From: Sedimentisphaerales bacterium
Lineage (GTDB): Bacteria > Planctomycetota > Phycisphaerae > Sedimentisphaerales > SM23-30
Direction of reading: 5' to 3'
Length of the DNA: 6,250 nucleotides
NCBI GenBank assembly: GCA_030640865.1
Contig: DAOWIP010000169.1
Span: 1-6,250 of the forward strand
A program made the translations under genes and the position numbers. Below the pieces are notes generated by a model. It was not told where the DNA came from and did no database searches. It saw only the letters and a program-made list of their open reading frames with translations. How positions within the stretch are numbered: the first letter of the stretch is position 1; every line of letters starts with the position of its first letter. This document shows, piece after piece, positions 1-5,858 of the stretch.

Positions 1-372
1 ATACTTATGTTGCCGTTCGTAATCTGCCATCTGACTTTCGTACTCACGACATGTAAGAGAAAAAAATCGCAGATATTCTTCCTGATCCCTGCAAAACAGC
101 AATTTACCTTTTAATGCTTCGAAGCGATATATCGGCTCCGCATGGTTTAATATCCCCGTATCACATTCGGCTCCGGGCGCAACGTTGTGAACACAATCGC
201 TGACCTTTTTATACAACTCCAACGTCGGCTTATCCTCGACAAAAAACGCGATGTCTATATCGCTGCCTTCTTTTACGCTTCCCTCTTTGGCGGAACCGTG
301 GAGAAACGCAAAGCGAACTTCCGGACACCGTTCCTTAAGCAATTCAGACAATTTATTTATATCAAATTTCAT
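1..372 (-). CDS. MNT-type minimal nucleotidyltransferase (MntA-like), C-terminus cut by window edge
   Basis: The frame opens with ATG at 372-370 and stays open to position 1, giving 124 residues with no stop, so the 3' end lies outside the window. Residues 26-40 match the nucleotidyltransferase motif GSx10DxD exactly (G26, S27, D38, D40). D71 in 'ECDTGIL' is a candidate third metal-binding acid. The tail (about 95-124), rich in Glu, Arg and Tyr ('REYESQMADYERQHKY'), resembles the C-terminus of small MNT proteins, which usually have about 100-150 residues, so little is probably missing. AGAGG lies 10 bases before the start (383-387). Family knowledge: such proteins transfer AMP and often act as the antitoxin (MntA) that modifies a HEPN RNase toxin (HepT). 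No HEPN gene is visible upstream, so a partner could only lie beyond position 1. Family is well supported; the antitoxin role is inference, and a solitary MNT protein is the alternative. Confidence 0.88.
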   Translation of the reverse strand, partial: MKFDINKLSELLKERCPEVRFAFLHGSAKEGSVKEGSDIDIAFFVEDKPTLELYKKVSDCVHNVAPGAECDTGILNHAEPIYRFEALKGKLLFCRDQEEYLRFFSLTCREYESQMADYERQHKY

Positions 373-470
373 AACCTATCAACCTCTATACCGACGGGTG
401 GCAGCGTCTGATGTACACATTAGGCGATGGTATTAGTCTTGTAGGGTGGGGCTTTGACCCACGCGTTTTT
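373..470. other. intergenic gap between TlpA-like and MNT genes
   Basis: These 98 bases hold no supported gene. They contain the GTAGGGTG-type hairpin listed separately and, on the minus strand, the AGAGG ribosome-binding site of the MNT gene at 383-387. I could not identify a convincing -35/-10 promoter. The MNT gene may be read from its own promoter here or through from the TlpA-like gene. Confidence 0.6.
441..470 (+). repeat. REP-like GTAGGGTG hairpin
   Basis: The stretch starts with GTAGGGTGGG. GTGGG at 446-450 pairs with CCCAC at 458-462 around a 7-base loop, and CG plus a run of five T follows. The header matches 9 of 10 bases with GTAGGGTGCG at 3751-3760, which also leads into a hairpin and a T-rich tail on the same strand. 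That shared layout suggests two members of one dispersed repeat family. Read on the plus strand it also has the shape of a weak intrinsic terminator, but no plus-strand gene precedes it. For the minus-strand genes there is no T-run on the proper side. Confidence 0.6.
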
Positions 471-1379
471 CTAATCCCTTAACAAGGATTCGATCTTTTT
501 TTCAGGGGGTGGTTGACTGCTCGGCCCCCAAATCAGGCGCCCGGTCTTATCTATAAGGTAATAAGTTGGCCAGCTTCTCACTGCATAATTTGCCGCAGTA
601 TCACCAGTATCAATCCCAACTAAAAAGGTATAGTTATTCTTGTTTAAATAATCGGCGATTTTCGCTGAATCAGCTTTTCTGGCAGAATGAATACCTAATA
701 TTTCAAGCCCCATTTTGTTGTATTTGTCATATAATTTCTGTGTGTGTGGCAGTCGAGCTACACATGGCTTACACCATATACCCCAGAAGTCAAGAAGAAC
801 AACTTTGCCGCGAAGATTTTCAAGCGTTACCGCTGAACCATACCATTTTGAAATATATAATGAGGGTGGTATTTTGCCAACATATGTTCTTACAAAATCG
901 TTCTTAGTGCCTCTGCGTTCTAATTCTGGTATTTTTTCCAATAGTTCTTTAACATCGGCAAAGTTTTGGGAATCCTGTTGCAGAGCTTCGGGATATTTTT
1001 TATAATAAGCTTTTGCTTCTTGCCACCACTTGATAACAGGAGTGGGCCACTGTGACATATCGCGAGGTCCGGGTTTCCAGGTTTTTCTACTGGATTTCCA
1101 GAACTCATAGATTGCATCACGGTCTAATTGTTTTATTGCATCTTCAATTTCGCCTTCCCTCAGCATTTCAGAGATGGTTATTTTATCATAAGCATGAAAG
1201 GCCCGATTCACTTTATTTCTGTTTAGCGTTTGATTTATTATGAAACCAGCCCCAATAGCAATTCCCGCAACAAAACTTAAAACACATCCAATAATAGCCA
1301 CGATACCAAGTATGATTTTTCGTTTTCTTCTGTTCAATTTATTCTTCTCTTTTCTTATCTTCGTTTCATTTTCTTCCAT
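471..1379 (-). CDS. membrane-anchored TlpA/ResA-like thioredoxin-fold protein
   Basis: A 302-residue protein. The N-terminus is strongly basic (residues 8-21, many Lys/Arg), followed by one hydrophobic segment at about 21-49, so the rest should face the periplasm. A mostly helical, family-unassigned stretch (about 55-165) precedes a TlpA/AhpC-TSA-like domain (about 168-302). That domain has the redox motif W202-C203-K-P-C206 after 'GKVVLLDFWG' and the cis-proline in 'SWPTYYLID' (P271). Family role: thiol-disulfide exchange outside the cytoplasmic membrane, as in ResA, TlpA or CcmG. The position three residues after the second cysteine, Glu in ResA, is Arg209 here, so a classic cytochrome c maturation role is doubtful. 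The start has only a weak GAAGAG about 11 bases upstream. It follows the epimerase gene by 49 bases on the same strand and may be co-transcribed. The gene looks AT-richer than the sugar genes. The stop is TAG. Fold is sure; the substrate is unknown. Confidence 0.9.
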   Translation of the reverse strand: MEENETKIRKEKNKLNRRKRKIILGIVAIIGCVLSFVAGIAIGAGFIINQTLNRNKVNRAFHAYDKITISEMLREGEIEDAIKQLDRDAIYEFWKSSRKTWKPGPRDMSQWPTPVIKWWQEAKAYYKKYPEALQQDSQNFADVKELLEKIPELERRGTKNDFVRTYVGKIPPSLYISKWYGSAVTLENLRGKVVLLDFWGIWCKPCVARLPHTQKLYDKYNKMGLEILGIHSARKADSAKIADYLNKNNYTFLVGIDTGDTAANYAVRSWPTYYLIDKTGRLIWGPSSQPPPEKKIESLLRD

Positions 1380-1428
1380 TCTATGTTCAACTCTTCAATC
1401 TTCAGATCATAAAATCTTAAAATTCTTC

Positions 1429-2382
1429 TTATCTTTTGCCTCTGAACCATTCCACAAATATTCGCAACCCCTCGGCAATATCCGTTTGTGGATTATAGCC
1501 CAGTTTTGCTTTGGCCTTGGCGACGTCGGCGTATGTCTGGATAACATCGCCCGGCTGCACGGGCTGGCGATTTATAATCGCTTTTTTACCCAGTGCCTTT
1601 TCTATCTCGCCGATAAGCTCATCCAGCCGGACCGGCCGCGATTCGCCCAGATTGTATATCTCATATCCCTCGCAGTGCTCGATGGCTCCCATAACACCCT
1701 GGATTATATCGTCGATATAGGTAAAGTCCCGCCTCATCGAACCGTCGCCGAAGACGGGTATCGGCTTATCTGCCTCGATCAACCGGGCGAACTTATGTAT
1801 CGCCAGGTCCGGCCGCTGACGTGGGCCATAGACGGTAAAAAACCGCAGACACATTATGTCCATATCGTATAGATGGTGATAGGTATGACAGATCAGTTCT
1901 CCCGCCTTTTTTGTGGCGGCGTAGGGCGATATGGGAAAATCAACATTATCCGTCTCCGCAAACGGTACTTTTTTATTATTGCCATAGACGCTTGAACTGG
2001 ACGCGAAGATAAATTTCCTTATCCCGTATTCTTTCGCCGCCTCCAGCAACACCATTGTCCCGTTTATATTTACATCCTGATATAAAAGCGGCTGTTCAAT
2101 CGACGGCCTGACCCCCGCCCGCGCAGCAAGATGAACAATCGTATTTATATCACTCCGGGACAGAACCCCGGCAACGCATTCGACGTCTCGAATATCACCT
2201 TCGATCAACGTAAATGACTTGTGTTCCAGACACTCAGCGATATTGCTACGTTTGATCGCCGGACTATAGAACTCGTCGAAGTTGTCCAGTCCGACAACTT
2301 CAGCGCCATCGGTTAGAAGTCTCTCACATAAATGCGAACCGATGAACCCCGCCGCACCTGTAACCAATATCTTCATATTCAT
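1429..2382 (-). CDS. NAD-dependent sugar epimerase, likely UDP-glucuronate 4-epimerase
   Basis: A 317-residue extended SDR protein of normal family length. Visible motifs are the nucleotide-binding TGAAGFIG (8-15), the acidic D33 at the end of beta-2, '[11 protein letters not shown]' (84-94), the catalytic serine region SSSSVYG (128-134) and YxxxK (Y154, K158). '[15 protein letters not shown]' (180-194) and '[12 protein letters not shown]' (214-225) are typical of the UDP-glucuronate 4-epimerase branch. That enzyme interconverts UDP-glucuronate and UDP-galacturonate in the cytoplasm. The gene starts directly after the stop of the UDP-glucose dehydrogenase gene, which makes its substrate. The first ATG (2382) is chosen over the second (2376) because AGGA at 2391-2394 sits 8 bases before the first and 14 before the second. 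A GalE-type UDP-glucose or UDP-GlcNAc epimerase is the alternative; the neighbour and the motifs favour the uronate enzyme. Confidence 0.9.
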   Translation of the reverse strand: MNMKILVTGAAGFIGSHLCERLLTDGAEVVGLDNFDEFYSPAIKRSNIAECLEHKSFTLIEGDIRDVECVAGVLSRSDINTIVHLAARAGVRPSIEQPLLYQDVNINGTMVLLEAAKEYGIRKFIFASSSSVYGNNKKVPFAETDNVDFPISPYAATKKAGELICHTYHHLYDMDIMCLRFFTVYGPRQRPDLAIHKFARLIEADKPIPVFGDGSMRRDFTYIDDIIQGVMGAIEHCEGYEIYNLGESRPVRLDELIGEIEKALGKKAIINRQPVQPGDVIQTYADVAKAKAKLGYNPQTDIAEGLRIFVEWFRGKR

Positions 2383-3687
2383 TCAACAAGTCCTGCCGAT
2401 ACTATGATATTCGATCCCCAGTTTTTTCATATAGTTTGGCTCATATAAATTACGGCCGTCAAACATGACCGGCTTATTCAGTTTTTGAGTGATCGTATCA
2501 AAATCGGGTGTGCGAAACTCCTGCCAATCCGTAAATATCACTAATGCGTCGGCATCGTCAAGCACATCGTAGCTGTTGGTTACGGTTTCAATTTTCCCGT
2601 TGAGCTTTTCCATAGCAGCCGGCATAGCTTCCGGGTCATAGGCCTTTATTTTTATGCCTGCCTCGATAAATTTTTCTATACAGCGGATCGCCGGCGACTC
2701 GCGAATATCATCTGTTTTTGCCTTGAAGGCCAGCCCCCAAACCGCCAGTGTGGTTGACCCGGCTTTATCGCCGAAGTGGTCCAGTATTTTTTTGGCGAAG
2801 CGATCCTGCTGGGTATAATTTGCCTGTTCGGCCGCTTGTGCGATTGTCATCGGGCAATCCTGCTGCCGCCCCATAAATATCAGAGCCTTGACATCCTTGG
2901 GAAAGCAACTGCCTCCGTAGCCGACACCGGGGAACAAAAACGCGTTACCGATTCGTGAATCGCTGCCCAGTCCGACTCGGATCAGTTCCACATCGGCGCC
3001 GAACCGATCACACATAGCGGAAATCTCGTTCATAAACGAAATGCGGGTCGCCAGCATAACGTTAGCCGCATACTTGGTCATTTCTGCCGAGGCCGGGTCC
3101 ATAAAGATAATTCGACTGCTTTTACGCATAAACGGACCGTAGAGATGTTTCATTATCTCTCGCACCGCGGGATTGGTTGTACCGATTATCACTCTGTCCG
3201 GCTTCATAAAGTCATCTACTGACGAGCCTTCCTTGAGAAATTCCGGATTGCTGACATAGTCGAACGGTTGTTCCGTTTTGGCTGCCATCACTTCGGAAAC
3301 TTTTTTATGTGTGCCTACCGGGACGGTACTTTTGGTTACGATTATCCGGTAATCGTCCATCATTTCGGCGATCACCCCTGCCACATCGAGCACCGCCGAT
3401 ATATCCGCCGACCCGTCCGATGCCGACGGCGTTCCTACCGCCAGCAGTATTACAAGCGCGTGTTCGACGCCCTGTTTCAGTTCGGTGGTAAAACTCAGTC
3501 GTCCCGCCGCCTGGTTATGCTTTACAAGCTCAGTCAGGCCCGGCTCATAGATGGGAATAAGCCCTTTTTTGAGTCCTTCGATCTTTTTTTTATCCGTATC
3601 GACACAGACGACATGATTACCGCCTTCCGCCAGACACGCCGCGGCCACCAGACCGACATACCCTACACCAACAACGGTTACTTTCAT
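2383..3687 (-). CDS. ugd: UDP-glucose 6-dehydrogenase
   Basis: A 434-residue protein, the usual length for bacterial UDP-glucose dehydrogenases. It oxidises UDP-glucose twice with NAD+ to UDP-glucuronate in the cytoplasm. The N-terminal Rossmann domain begins with GVGYVG (7-12), with D30 positioned to bind NAD ribose. 'STVPVGT' (120-126) and 'NPEFLKEGS' (147-155) follow. The central helical domain carries 'EMTKYAANVMLATRISFMNE' (202-221; K205 and N209 are family catalytic positions). The catalytic cysteine is C261 in 'GYGGSCFPKD' with D265. The C-terminal UDP-binding domain has 'GLAFKAKTDDIRESPA' (318-333) and 'FDGRN' (409-413). The closely related UDP-mannose/UDP-ManNAc dehydrogenases are less likely given the adjacent uronate epimerase. 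GGGAG lies 8 bases before the ATG. This is the first gene of a two-gene operon, and its TGA directly abuts the next ATG, suggesting translational coupling. Confidence 0.96.
   Translation of the reverse strand: MKVTVVGVGYVGLVAAACLAEGGNHVVCVDTDKKKIEGLKKGLIPIYEPGLTELVKHNQAAGRLSFTTELKQGVEHALVILLAVGTPSASDGSADISAVLDVAGVIAEMMDDYRIIVTKSTVPVGTHKKVSEVMAAKTEQPFDYVSNPEFLKEGSSVDDFMKPDRVIIGTTNPAVREIMKHLYGPFMRKSSRIIFMDPASAEMTKYAANVMLATRISFMNEISAMCDRFGADVELIRVGLGSDSRIGNAFLFPGVGYGGSCFPKDVKALIFMGRQQDCPMTIAQAAEQANYTQQDRFAKKILDHFGDKAGSTTLAVWGLAFKAKTDDIRESPAIRCIEKFIEAGIKIKAYDPEAMPAAMEKLNGKIETVTNSYDVLDDADALVIFTDWQEFRTPDFDTITQKLNKPVMFDGRNLYEPNYMKKLGIEYHSIGRTC
2391..2394 (-). promoter_or_regulatory. ribosome-binding site deciding the epimerase start
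   Basis: AGGA on the minus strand lies inside the last codons of ugd, 8 bases before the ATG at 2382. The ugd and pseudogene starts use the same 8-base spacing, which supports the first ATG rather than the in-frame ATG six bases later. Confidence 0.6.
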
Positions 3688-3727
3688 TTAAATATCTCCC
3701 AATGCGATAACTGTTCACTTAATTGTC

Positions 3728-3747
3728 ATGCCTGCGGAGACAGGCAT
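3728..3747 (+). repeat. REP-like inverted repeat, first of a pair
   Basis: ATGCCTG (3728-3734) and CAGGCAT (3741-3747) form a perfect 7-bp stem with a 6-base loop, CGGAGA. The wider context, 'TTGTCATGCCTGCGGAGACA' then GGCATCCAG, resembles the common dispersed bacterial intergenic palindrome of the form GTCAT-(stem)-ATCCAG. It is followed three bases after its CCAGTAGG junction by a second palindrome. Confidence 0.65.
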
Positions 3748-3750
3748 CCA

Positions 3751-3772
3751 GTAGGGTGCGATATATCGCACC
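3751..3772 (+). repeat. REP-like GTAGGGTG palindrome, second of a pair
   Basis: GTAGGGTGCG leads into a perfect 18-base palindrome at 3755-3772 (GGTGCGATA/TATCGCACC). The header GTAGGGTG and the following GTTTGTTTT tail echo the element at 441-470. Being symmetrical, it could also be a protein-binding site, but its similarity to the other intergenic copy favours a dispersed repeat. Confidence 0.65.
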
Positions 3773-3816
3773 GTTTGTTTTATATTCTTCTCTTCTTTCT
3801 TCTTTTTTCTTTTTTC

Positions 3817-3851
3817 TGGATTCTGAATTCTGAATTCTGAATTCTGAATTC
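3817..3851 (+). repeat. tandem heptamer TGAATTC, four perfect copies plus one degenerate
   Basis: Four head-to-tail copies of TGAATTC run from 3824 to 3851, preceded by a one-mismatch copy TGGATTC at 3817-3823. Each copy contains the palindrome GAATTC. A long pyrimidine-rich tract on the plus strand lies immediately to the left. It is non-coding and just downstream of the pseudogene stop. Slippage or tandem duplication is the simplest origin. Confidence 0.85.
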
Positions 3852-3870
3852 TCTCTTCTACTCACCACGC

Positions 3871-4395
3871 CTACCGCAGCCAGTTCTCGACAAAGTACGT
3901 AAGATCGGTAAAATCAACTGTCCCGCTCATATTAAAATCACTACCGCCACACCAACCCGGCTCCACACAGCTACCGTCATCGTCCCACCCGGTCGCCAGG
4001 ACGGCAAAGTCTTCGATGTTGACCTTCCCATCGTTATTTATGTCCGTATCCGGCTGAACAGCCAAAACATTCAGTTCCGCCATAGTCGTCCACGGATTGT
4101 CATTAACCTCCGAAAGAGCTTTCAGGCGAACATATTGGCCGAGCGTACAATCAAACGAAATCTGTTTCTCTGTTTTGTCTTTTACAGGGGTTCCGCTTGC
4201 GACGGCTGTGCCCCAATTATCGGTGTTGTTACTGATATAGAATTCATAATCCTTTATCATGCCGTTTTCATCACCCGGCCCGCCATCCTGCCTGGGCAGA
4301 TACCTGAATCCGCAGATGTCATAGAAACCACCCAGATCAATCTGTATCTCATGCGGATGAGGTGGAGAGGTCGGTTCCCACTGAGTATGCCACAT
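3871..4395 (-). CDS. 3' fragment: F5/8 type C (discoidin) domain plus dockerin-like tail
   Basis: 174 codons from an internal ATG that is probably not a real start: no ribosome-binding site is evident, and the upstream codons belong to the same domain. Residues 1-114 are the greater part of an F5/8 type C carbohydrate-binding domain ('MWHTQW', 'PPHPHEIQIDLG', 'YEFYIS', 'YVRLKAL'). The missing N-terminal strand lies upstream in the shifted frame. Residues 116-174 are a dockerin-like module with two calcium loops: D118-N120-D122-K124-N126-D129, and D153-N155-S157-T159-D161-D164, the second with Ser where Asp is usual. The protein ends 'VENWLR'. In the intact protein this end would bind a glycan and anchor or dock the enzyme outside the cell. 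As it stands it lacks a secretion signal and is probably not expressed as a functional product. Confidence 0.8.
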   Translation of the reverse strand: MWHTQWEPTSPPHPHEIQIDLGGFYDICGFRYLPRQDGGPGDENGMIKDYEFYISNNTDNWGTAVASGTPVKDKTEKQISFDCTLGQYVRLKALSEVNDNPWTTMAELNVLAVQPDTDINNDGKVNIEDFAVLATGWDDDGSCVEPGWCGGSDFNMSGTVDFTDLTYFVENWLR

Positions 4396-4423
4396 CGTCT
4401 ATAGATCATCATCGAACGAATTT

Positions 4424-5812
4424 TCAGCGGGGTGACCACCCTCTTCTACCAATTTCCTCGCTGTCAACATACACAAGGTCCCAGCCGGACTGCGAGATTT
4501 GTAAAAGGGGGGCAGACGGGAACTCATACGCTCCAATGTCATATCCGCCGCCGTAGGGCCTTAGTGTTCCCGCGAAGTCTTCATCAGGCGCATTATCAGC
4601 AATGCCTTTGTCAATTAAATATATCGCTGACGAGGTAAGTGTGAAATCATTGTTTTCGGGATTAGTCATTCCAAGGTCTGCGTTGTGAATTGCGGGTACG
4701 GCAGAAGCATCAATATTATTACTGAACTCCGTAATGTCAACTTCCAGGCATTCCTGAATCAGATAAAGGTCATTTGACACATTGTTGTTGACATAAAAAC
4801 CACCGTCCACCGGCCAAAGACTGGAACTATAGGTTCCACACAACTTTCCGCTCGGTCCTACTTCAATCGCTTCGTCGCCGACCGCATCATAAAATATATT
4901 GTTCTCAATAACCACATTCCGATATTTGTTGGCAAGTCCGGGATTTTTGTAAAAGGTTATAAGCCCGGTACAATAATTCGCGTATGGCGCGCCATCATTC
5001 GCGAATGTGTTGTTGATAATATTGTGAGTCCACCCATCCCCTGTAAGAGCCGTACCGTTGTAACCGTCGATTTTAACCGCCCAACCGGAAAGCATATTGT
5101 AAAAAATTGAATTTTTAAGCGTGTGATGATGGCCCTGCGAATACCACCCGTGATCGTGAACAAAATTGTGGTAGTAAACTTCTCCGGGAGGAAAAGAATC
5201 GTGGTTTCTGCCGATGGTATAAAACAGACAACGGTCAACTGTAAAATAGCCGGATAAAGGACCGGTATAAATCCCCGCAAAACCACCAGAACTACTGTAC
5301 GTCACTCTCCCAATATCATGTATTTTACAATTGTAAATATAAATATTGCTTGTGGACTCTGTCGAGCCGGTCGAGATTCCGAACCACGAAAAATCAAAAA
5401 ATTCGAAACCCTCAAATCTTATATAAGCCGAATTGTTATAAACCTGGAAACCGACGCTGGTCGTGTTAGACTGTCCGTCGATTTTGGCGCCGTAAACGGT
5501 TTCGGACTTGAAAGTTATCCGATTTTCGCTTGTTCCCGCAGTTCTGAAACGAGCCACACAATTATAACTATACCCAGCAGGATCAGTATAAGTTCCGTCT
5601 TTAACAATGATTGTATCGCCAGGCCCAACCGTGTCAGCCGCTTTTTGGATGGTTTGCCACGGCCCGTTATCGTCCCCCATATAGCTGTAATAACGCCCGT
5701 TCCGGTTGTCGTTGCCGCCGGTCGCGTCCACATAATAATTGACTGCGCTAACCTCGGCCGAACTTATCCACATCACACTCGCTGCAATCGCTAATACCAA
5801 TGTCTTTTTCAT
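4424..5812 (-). CDS. 5' fragment: secreted right-handed beta-helix protein (pectate-lyase-like fold)
   Basis: 462 codons. The ATG at 5812 is chosen because AGGA (5821-5824) sits 8 bases upstream and because it opens a clear signal peptide: MKK, a hydrophobic core (about 4-16), and a likely cut near 'VSA' (21-23). The open frame extends 54 codons further upstream, but that part overlaps the preceding gene's dockerin and looks non-coding. The mature start 'NYYVDATGGNDNRNG' with 'TIQKAADTVGPGDTIIVKDG' is the classic opening of parallel beta-helix proteins. Repeated Asn/Phe-rich turns ('NNSAYIRFEGFEFFD', 'YIYNCKIHDIG', 'IINNTFANDG', 'VIENNIFYDA') span about 110-345. Residues 382-431 end in 'LRPYGGGYDIGAYEF', typical of secreted beta-helix proteins. 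The family includes polysaccharide lyases and glycosidases, but I see no diagnostic catalytic set. The last nine residues (454-462) are frameshift junk. Confidence 0.85.
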   Translation of the reverse strand: MKKTLVLAIAASVMWISSAEVSAVNYYVDATGGNDNRNGRYYSYMGDDNGPWQTIQKAADTVGPGDTIIVKDGTYTDPAGYSYNCVARFRTAGTSENRITFKSETVYGAKIDGQSNTTSVGFQVYNNSAYIRFEGFEFFDFSWFGISTGSTESTSNIYIYNCKIHDIGRVTYSSSGGFAGIYTGPLSGYFTVDRCLFYTIGRNHDSFPPGEVYYHNFVHDHGWYSQGHHHTLKNSIFYNMLSGWAVKIDGYNGTALTGDGWTHNIINNTFANDGAPYANYCTGLITFYKNPGLANKYRNVVIENNIFYDAVGDEAIEVGPSGKLCGTYSSSLWPVDGGFYVNNNVSNDLYLIQECLEVDITEFSNNIDASAVPAIHNADLGMTNPENNDFTLTSSAIYLIDKGIADNAPDEDFAGTLRPYGGGYDIGAYEFPSAPLLQISQSGWDLVYVDSEEIGRRGWSPR

Positions 5813-5820
5813 CTTCTCTG

Positions 5821-5824
5821 TCCT
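5821..5824 (-). promoter_or_regulatory. ribosome-binding site deciding the beta-helix gene start
   Basis: AGGA on the minus strand is 8 bases before the ATG at 5812, matching the spacing used by ugd and the epimerase. It supports this start over the longer in-frame ATG at 5974. The 46 bases between the upstream stop and this start leave little room for a separate promoter, so read-through from the upstream gene is likely. Confidence 0.6.
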
Positions 5825-5858
5825 TTCCTGTTGTTTTCTGACAGCAAGCCCCCGACGT

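Larger units (their letters stand above)
3688..3870. other. 183-base intergenic region upstream of ugd
   Basis: No gene is supported here. From ugd outward it holds a GGGAG ribosome-binding site (3696-3700), two adjacent perfect palindromes (3728-3747 and 3755-3772), a pyrimidine-rich stretch (about 3776-3816) and a TGAATTC heptamer array (3824-3851). The ugd promoter must lie here if ugd is transcribed independently. On the minus strand 'ATGACA' (3725-3730) could be a weak -35 box, but I see no good -10 at the right spacing, so no promoter is called. No T-run follows a hairpin on the minus strand, so there is no clear terminator for the exoprotein genes. Confidence 0.6.
3871..5812 (-). pseudogene. 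broken secreted beta-helix / F5/8C / dockerin gene (frameshift plus amber stop)
   Basis: Two ORFs, 4424-5812 and 3871-4395, are one gene. In the first frame, after '...VYVDSEE' (E453, GAA at 4454-4456), the protein continues as junk and stops at 4424. Skipping one base of the A-run (4453-4455 on the plus strand) gives LVEEGGHPAENSFDDDL, then TAG at 4399-4401, then TMWHTQW and the rest of a discoidin domain. The span is 1942 bases, exactly 647 codons plus one extra base, which fits a single insertion. The TAG sits where a Gln (CAG) or similar residue would be expected. TAG terminates neighbouring genes (471 and 3871), so recoding is unlikely. Intact, the protein would have about 646 residues: signal peptide, beta-helix, F5/8C domain, dockerin. 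An assembly error could explain one lesion but less easily two. Confidence 0.85.

Noticed and set aside
1240..1872. 210-codon plus-strand open frame
   Set aside because: It lies across the start of the TlpA-like gene and the end of the epimerase gene in antisense; its hydrophobic stretch is the mirror of Lys/Glu-rich coding and AT-rich gap.
3703..3735. Sigma-70 promoter for ugd
   Set aside because: A weak ATGACA is present but no credible -10 box at 16-18 bases, so the call would be guesswork.
3755..3780. Intrinsic terminator at the palindrome with T-rich tail
   Set aside because: The T-rich side is only on the plus strand, where no gene ends; for the minus-strand genes the hairpin is not followed by a T-run.
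3268..3840. 190-codon plus-strand open frame
   Set aside because: It is antisense to ugd, runs through the palindromes and repeat array, and its translation has no recognisable domain; ugd on the other strand is certain.
3824..3851. CRISPR array
   Set aside because: The units are 7 bases with no spacers, so this is a simple tandem repeat.
4396..4460. Programmed frameshift or stop-codon recoding joining the two halves
   Set aside because: There is no standard slippery heptamer, the needed shift is +1 and an amber stop follows; TAG is used as a normal terminator at 471 and 3871, so decay is simpler.
5318..5794. 158-codon plus-strand open frame
   Set aside because: Antisense shadow of the beta-helix coding sequence, with no ribosome-binding site or domain.
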